Source of the DNA: Halovenus sp.
Lineage (GTDB): Archaea; Halobacteriota; Halobacteria; Halobacteriales; Haloarculaceae
Assembly (NCBI GenBank): GCA_003551265.1
Contig: PUMG01000176.1
Span: forward strand, 1 to 9,345
Reading direction: 5' to 3'
DNA length: 9,345 nt
A program made the position numbers and the translations under genes. The notes under the pieces are model-generated. The model was not told where the DNA came from. It was given only the letters and a program-made list of their open reading frames with translations, and did not search any database. Position 1 is the first letter of the stretch; each line of letters opens with the position of its first letter. Shown here one piece after another: positions 5,775-9,345 of this stretch.

Positions 5775-7553
5775 ATGGTGGATCTGCTGACTGGTGTCCT
5801 CGTCGGTGTCGTCCTCTATACGCTGATTGCGATGGCGCTCCGCGCTCGTGGCTACCTCCCTGAGTACGTCAAGGTGACGGGACCGGTGATGACGATTCGG
5901 ACGAAGCGGGGTCGAGCCTTTCTCGACAGACTCTCCAGACACGAGCGGTTCTGGCGGGCGTGGGGTAACATCGGCATCGGTATCGCGCTCGTCGTGATGG
6001 TGCTTTCGGGACTTGTCGTCGTCTTCGCCGTCCTCGCAGTTCTCTCACAGCCCGAAGGTGCAGCAATCGAGAGTCCCCAGAACGTCCTCGTGATTCCGGG
6101 CGTCAACGAATTCCTTCCGCTGTCTGCGGCCGTCGAGATAATCTTCGGGCTGGTTGTCGGACTCGTCGTCCACGAGGGTGGTCACGGACTGCTCTGTCGC
6201 GTCGAGGATATCAAAATCGAGTCGATGGGTATCGCTCTGTTCGCGTTCATTCCACTGGGTGCGTTCGTTGAGCCGGACATCGAGGACCAGGAACAGGCAG
6301 ACCGCGGCGCACAGACGCGGATGTTTGCGGCGGGAATTACCAACAACTTCGCGGTTGCGATTGTTGCGCTGGTCGCAATCGTCTTTCTGGTCGGATTCGT
6401 CTCCGCGGTTCCGGGTGCACCCGTTGGAGATACGTTCGGCGGCTCAGGAGCTGCTGAAGCCGACATCGAAAGCGGTGACGTCATCACTGCTATTGACGGG
6501 ACGGCGATACACAACGGAACGCACTTCGATGATGTTCTCAGAGAGACGCCGAACGAACAGGTTGACGTTGCCCGTCACGACGGCGAGAACGTCACTGTCG
6601 ACAGACAGGTACTCCTCATCGGTGCGGTTCCTGAACTCGCCGGCGATATCTCTCTCGGCGACCAGCAACCACGAGTGCAGTCGGTCAACGGGAGCACGGT
6701 CGCAACAGAACAGCAGTTCGCGTCGGCGGTCGAAGACAGACCCGTCGCGTCCGTCGAAACTGACCGTGGCAACGCCACGCTGCCGGTGGGTGCGTACATC
6801 TTCCACGTCAACCCGGACGGCCCCCTGGCCGACGCTGGTGCGCCCGATAGCGGTGAACTCATCGTAACGCACGTCGACGACACCCGTGTCTCGAACACGT
6901 CTGCGTTCAGAGAGCAACTCGACGAACTCTCGGCCGGTGACTCCACGACAATCGAAGCGTACGTCGACGGCGAGCGCACAACCTTCGAGCCGACTATCGG
7001 GGAATCACCAGCACTCGGTATCATGATGGAAGACGGGTACAGCGGAATGTTGTTCGACGACTTCGGTGTCGACGTCTACCCTGCAGAGGAGTTCCTCGGC
7101 GCGCTCGGCGGCCAGCAGTCGGTGCTCGGTGGTGGAACACTCGATCTCTCGTCGCTGTCTGGCATTCTCCAGTACCATCTCGAACTGCTCGTCCTGCCGT
7201 TTGCGACGCTCATATCCGACGATATGACGTACACGTTCGCCGGGTTCACGTCCGATGTTACTGGCTTTTTCGTCGTCGAGGGGCCGCTGTCCATCTTCGG
7301 CGGAGGGATTCTCGTCGCGCTCAGCCTGCTCTTTTGGACCTGGTGGATAAACTTCAACCTGGCAATCTTCAACTGTATCCCCGCGTTTCCACTGGATGGC
7401 GGCCACATTCTCAGAACGTCGACCGCCTCGATTGCCTCTCGACTTCCAACGTCGTACGGTCACCAGCTCGTGACTGTCGTTACCGTGTTAGTGACGCTCA
7501 CGATGATTGCGGCACTTGTCGTCCTCATCTTCGGACCGTTCTTTTTGACCTGA
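5775..7553 (+). CDS. Site-2-protease-type M50 metalloprotease with PDZ-like region
   Basis: Intramembrane zinc protease of family M50; substrate unknown. The 592-residue protein has helices at about 4-22 and 65-90, then HEGGH at 133-137 (two zinc ligands plus catalytic Glu) in the next hydrophobic segment, and another helix after TNNFAV (about 189-213). A long soluble region (about 215-430) carries PDZ-like sequence: GDVITAIDG (234-242), VQSVNGSTV (301-309) and VTHVDDTRV (364-372) look like equivalent strands of three modules about 63-64 residues apart. Hydrophobic segments then lead to NCIPAFPLDGG (533-543; Asp541 the third zinc ligand) and a C-terminal helix (about 565-590). The PDZ region is inserted between the two catalytic motifs, as in MBTPS2/RseP-type enzymes, unlike the other M50 gene in this window. 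The ATG at 5775 is the first start in the frame and directly precedes the first helix. Divergent from the PPOX gene; pitA follows 84 bp later on the same strand. Confidence 0.9.
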   Translation: MVDLLTGVLVGVVLYTLIAMALRARGYLPEYVKVTGPVMTIRTKRGRAFLDRLSRHERFWRAWGNIGIGIALVVMVLSGLVVVFAVLAVLSQPEGAAIESPQNVLVIPGVNEFLPLSAAVEIIFGLVVGLVVHEGGHGLLCRVEDIKIESMGIALFAFIPLGAFVEPDIEDQEQADRGAQTRMFAAGITNNFAVAIVALVAIVFLVGFVSAVPGAPVGDTFGGSGAAEADIESGDVITAIDGTAIHNGTHFDDVLRETPNEQVDVARHDGENVTVDRQVLLIGAVPELAGDISLGDQQPRVQSVNGSTVATEQQFASAVEDRPVASVETDRGNATLPVGAYIFHVNPDGPLADAGAPDSGELIVTHVDDTRVSNTSAFREQLDELSAGDSTTIEAYVDGERTTFEPTIGESPALGIMMEDGYSGMLFDDFGVDVYPAEEFLGALGGQQSVLGGGTLDLSSLSGILQYHLELLVLPFATLISDDMTYTFAGFTSDVTGFFVVEGPLSIFGGGILVALSLLFWTWWINFNLAIFNCIPAFPLDGGHILRTSTASIASRLPTSYGHQLVTVVTVLVTLTMIAALVVLIFGPFFLT

Positions 7554-7600
7554 TAGTGGTTGTGCTGACTCGTTCTCACCGTGTGTGGCCGGTGAAGAAA

Positions 7601-7611
7601 CGAAACCTTTC
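7601..7611 (+). promoter_or_regulatory. Weak BRE/TATA-like element for pitA
   Basis: CGAAACCTTTC lies about 27-37 bp before the ATG at 7638. Its purine-rich left half resembles an archaeal BRE, but the TATA part is poor. Read-through from the protease gene, which ends 84 bp before pitA, is an alternative. Confidence 0.3.
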
Positions 7612-7637
7612 CAGTCGTTCCCTCCAAATCATCGGGT

Positions 7638-9345
7638 ATGCCAGGACCGCAGGAATCATCGACGACGACACCGGAGCCACGCGACCCGCCACCGACCGAC
7701 GAAGGCTGGTTCGCACTCCACGACTTCCGGAGCATCGACTGGGACCGCTGGCGAGAGACACCAGCACACGAGCGCGAGCGTGTTCTCGACGAGGCAATCG
7801 ACCATCTGCGCTCGACGCTCGCAGTTGAGGACGCCGACGAGGGTGTGAGTGCAGTCTACTCTATCCTCGGCCACAAGGCCGACTTCCTCGTGTTACACCT
7901 TCGACCCTCGACGGCGCACATCGGCGCGCTCGAACGCCAGTTCGAAGGGACCGAGTTTGCGGGATACACCGAGCGCACAACCTCGTTCGTCTCGGTCACA
8001 GAGGCGTCCGGGTACTCCGAACGAGCGCGCGAGTACTTCGAGGGTGACCTCGACGAGAACTCGGGGCTTGCGAACTACATCAGGACACGCCTCCACCCTC
8101 GGATTCCCGACGCGTCACACGTTTGTTTCTACCCGATGAGCAAACGTCGTGACCCGGACCAGAACTGGTACGACCTCCCGTTCGAAGAGCGAGCGACGCA
8201 CATGGAGGCACACGGCGATATCGGTCGGGACTACGGCGGCCGTGTCGTCCAGATGATAACCGGCGCAATCGCCATCGACGACTGGGAGTGGGGCGTGACC
8301 CTCTGGGGTAACGACCTCGTGGACATGAAAGACCTGCTGTATGAGATGCGCTTTGACCCCTCGACCTCCCAGTTCGCCGAGTTCGGCCCGTTCTACGTTG
8401 GTCGACGAATCGAACCGACCGACCTGCCTGCACTCCTCGCCGGTGAAGTGGTTCCGGCAGTCGACGACCACGACGACGAGGAGACGACCGATTCGGATGA
8501 ACAGCGCGAACAATCGCCGACGGACGCGCCGACGGTCGAATCAGTCCCGGTTCATCCCGAGGATACAACTGACCAGGCAAAAGCCACACAGAAACCACCG
8601 ATGAACGACACTGACGACGAAACGTGGACGGAAGACGAACAGATAGACGCCCGAATCGCCCGCCTCGGCATCCGGGCAGGAGAGGATTTCGAACGGGGTG
8701 GCTACGGACTCGTCCTCTACTCCGGAGCGGACGCACAGGAACTCGTCGACGAGGTCGACGGTCTCCGGGGCAACTTCGAGCACTACGACTCCCACGTCCT
8801 CACGACGGTCCGCGCCGAGAGTGGCCGGTCAGCGGTCGTGAGCCTCTGGGACGCCGAGCGTGCTGCGGACGTCGCCCACGGCTTCCTGCAGGACCTTCCA
8901 GGCGTCTCCGAGAGCTTCGGTGGGCCGGTAGAAACCCCAGAGACTGAACACACCACTGAGGATGACACAGAGGTGGACCACGACGAAGACAGTGGAGGCC
9001 GTGCGGTCGGAGAGTCCTCGGATATCCGTGCAGAACTCGTAGATATGGACATCTACGCCGGTCAGCCACACGGCGAGGATGTCTACGCGCTGGTGCTTTA
9101 CTCACAGGCAGACCTGGAGACGCTCGAAGCGGAGGTCTCGACGCTCAGTGATGGTTTCGACCGCTACGACACCCACGAGGGAACGAAGGTATACGACGAT
9201 CCACGGAGTGAGACGGCAGCAGTGGTCAGTCTCTGGGCGACGGGGGATGCGGCCAACACAGCCAGTGGCTACCTCGCTGACCTGCCCGGCGTTGTCGGGT
9301 GGGCCAGCGAGGGCGAAGGCTTCGGGACAATGGGGATGTTCTACA
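7638..9345 (+). CDS. pitA: PitA/HemQ-like chlorite-dismutase-family heme protein (partial, 3' end cut)
   Basis: The frame stays open from the ATG at 7638 to the window edge (569 codons visible). Residues about 22-262 form a chlorite-dismutase/coproheme-decarboxylase domain, from GWFALHDFRSIDW to FAEFGPFYVGRR. Aligned by spacing to HemQ enzymes, Tyr165 (FYPMSKRR) is the catalytic Tyr, His192 (EAHG, 27 residues later) the proximal heme ligand, Gln205 (VVQMITG) the distal Gln, and Arg238 (YEMRFD) is also kept. Gln rather than Arg on the distal side argues for coproheme decarboxylation (coproheme to heme b) over chlorite dismutation. An acidic linker follows (about 272-335), then two related modules with LVLYS at 358-362 and 485-489 and DLPGV at 419-423 and 548-552, separated by a second acidic linker. 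The last visible residues (GFGTMGMFY) probably open the antibiotic-biosynthesis-monooxygenase domain known from Haloferax PitA. The start is supported by the family N-terminus. Enzyme activity is inferred. Confidence 0.9.
   Translation, partial: MPGPQESSTTTPEPRDPPPTDEGWFALHDFRSIDWDRWRETPAHERERVLDEAIDHLRSTLAVEDADEGVSAVYSILGHKADFLVLHLRPSTAHIGALERQFEGTEFAGYTERTTSFVSVTEASGYSERAREYFEGDLDENSGLANYIRTRLHPRIPDASHVCFYPMSKRRDPDQNWYDLPFEERATHMEAHGDIGRDYGGRVVQMITGAIAIDDWEWGVTLWGNDLVDMKDLLYEMRFDPSTSQFAEFGPFYVGRRIEPTDLPALLAGEVVPAVDDHDDEETTDSDEQREQSPTDAPTVESVPVHPEDTTDQAKATQKPPMNDTDDETWTEDEQIDARIARLGIRAGEDFERGGYGLVLYSGADAQELVDEVDGLRGNFEHYDSHVLTTVRAESGRSAVVSLWDAERAADVAHGFLQDLPGVSESFGGPVETPETEHTTEDDTEVDHDEDSGGRAVGESSDIRAELVDMDIYAGQPHGEDVYALVLYSQADLETLEAEVSTLSDGFDRYDTHEGTKVYDDPRSETAAVVSLWATGDAANTASGYLADLPGVVGWASEGEGFGTMGMFY
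8652..9300 (+). repeat. Tandem domain duplication inside the pitA product
   Basis: Two modules of about 85-90 residues (roughly 339-423 and 464-552 of the protein) share the pattern LVLYS-x-AD ... L ... EV ... L ... F ... YD-x-H ... AVVSLW ... AA ... A-x-G-x-L-x-DLPGV. The distance from LVLYS to DLPGV is 61 residues in one copy and 63 in the other. The DNA is clearly diverged, so this is an old duplication rather than a recent repeat. Confidence 0.8.

Noticed and set aside
7893..9105. Several 70-220-codon minus-strand frames opposite pitA
   Set aside because: They are antisense to a frame with strong Cld-family motifs, and their products are Arg/Ser-rich shadows without domains.
1..9345. Search for tRNA, rRNA, CRISPR repeats, insertion sequences, attachment sites and replication origins
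   Set aside because: Reading both strands, I saw no T-loop-like tRNA pattern, no regularly spaced direct repeats, no transposase motifs and no origin-type repeat cluster.

Overview
The window is a piece of a haloarchaeal (class Halobacteria) chromosome. The evidence is moderately high GC, strongly acidic proteins, archaeal TATA-type boxes about 25-30 bp upstream of start codons with almost no 5' leader, marked scarcity of the tetranucleotide CTAG, and archaeal gene types: class I lysyl-tRNA synthetase, archaeal UMP kinase, a probable F420-dependent PPOX protein and a PitA-type chlorite-dismutase-fold protein. I cannot name the genus.

Layout. 1-22: possibly the last codons of an upstream gene. 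57-923 (+): thiL, thiamine-monophosphate kinase. 920-2077 (-): site-2-protease-type M50 membrane metalloprotease without PDZ domains, meeting thiL tail to tail with overlapping stop codons. 2227-2493 (-): small winged-helix-like haloarchaeal protein (DUF7123-like). 2494-2837: intergenic region with two outward promoters and an AT-rich centre. 2838-3524 (+): pyrH, UMP kinase. 3544-5199 (+): lysS, 19 bp behind pyrH and probably cotranscribed. 5224-5616 (-): PPOX-fold flavin/F420-type oxidoreductase, convergent with lysS. 5775-7553 (+): a second, larger M50 protease with an extended PDZ region in which I see three PDZ-like repeats. 7638 to the window end (+): pitA/hemQ-like protein with a chlorite-dismutase/coproheme-decarboxylase domain followed by two tandem copies of a related alpha/beta module; it runs off the window.

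The genes are mainly housekeeping: cofactor synthesis (thiamine diphosphate, heme), pyrimidine nucleotides, tRNA charging and membrane proteolysis. Apart from pyrH-lysS, most genes appear to have their own promoter. I see no phage, transposon, CRISPR or defence module, and no tRNA or rRNA. I do not think the window holds a new multi-gene system. The points most worth a second look are the domain duplication in the pitA product, the triple PDZ-like array in the second protease, the altered KMSKS loop of the lysyl-tRNA synthetase, and the structured AT-rich island upstream of pyrH.
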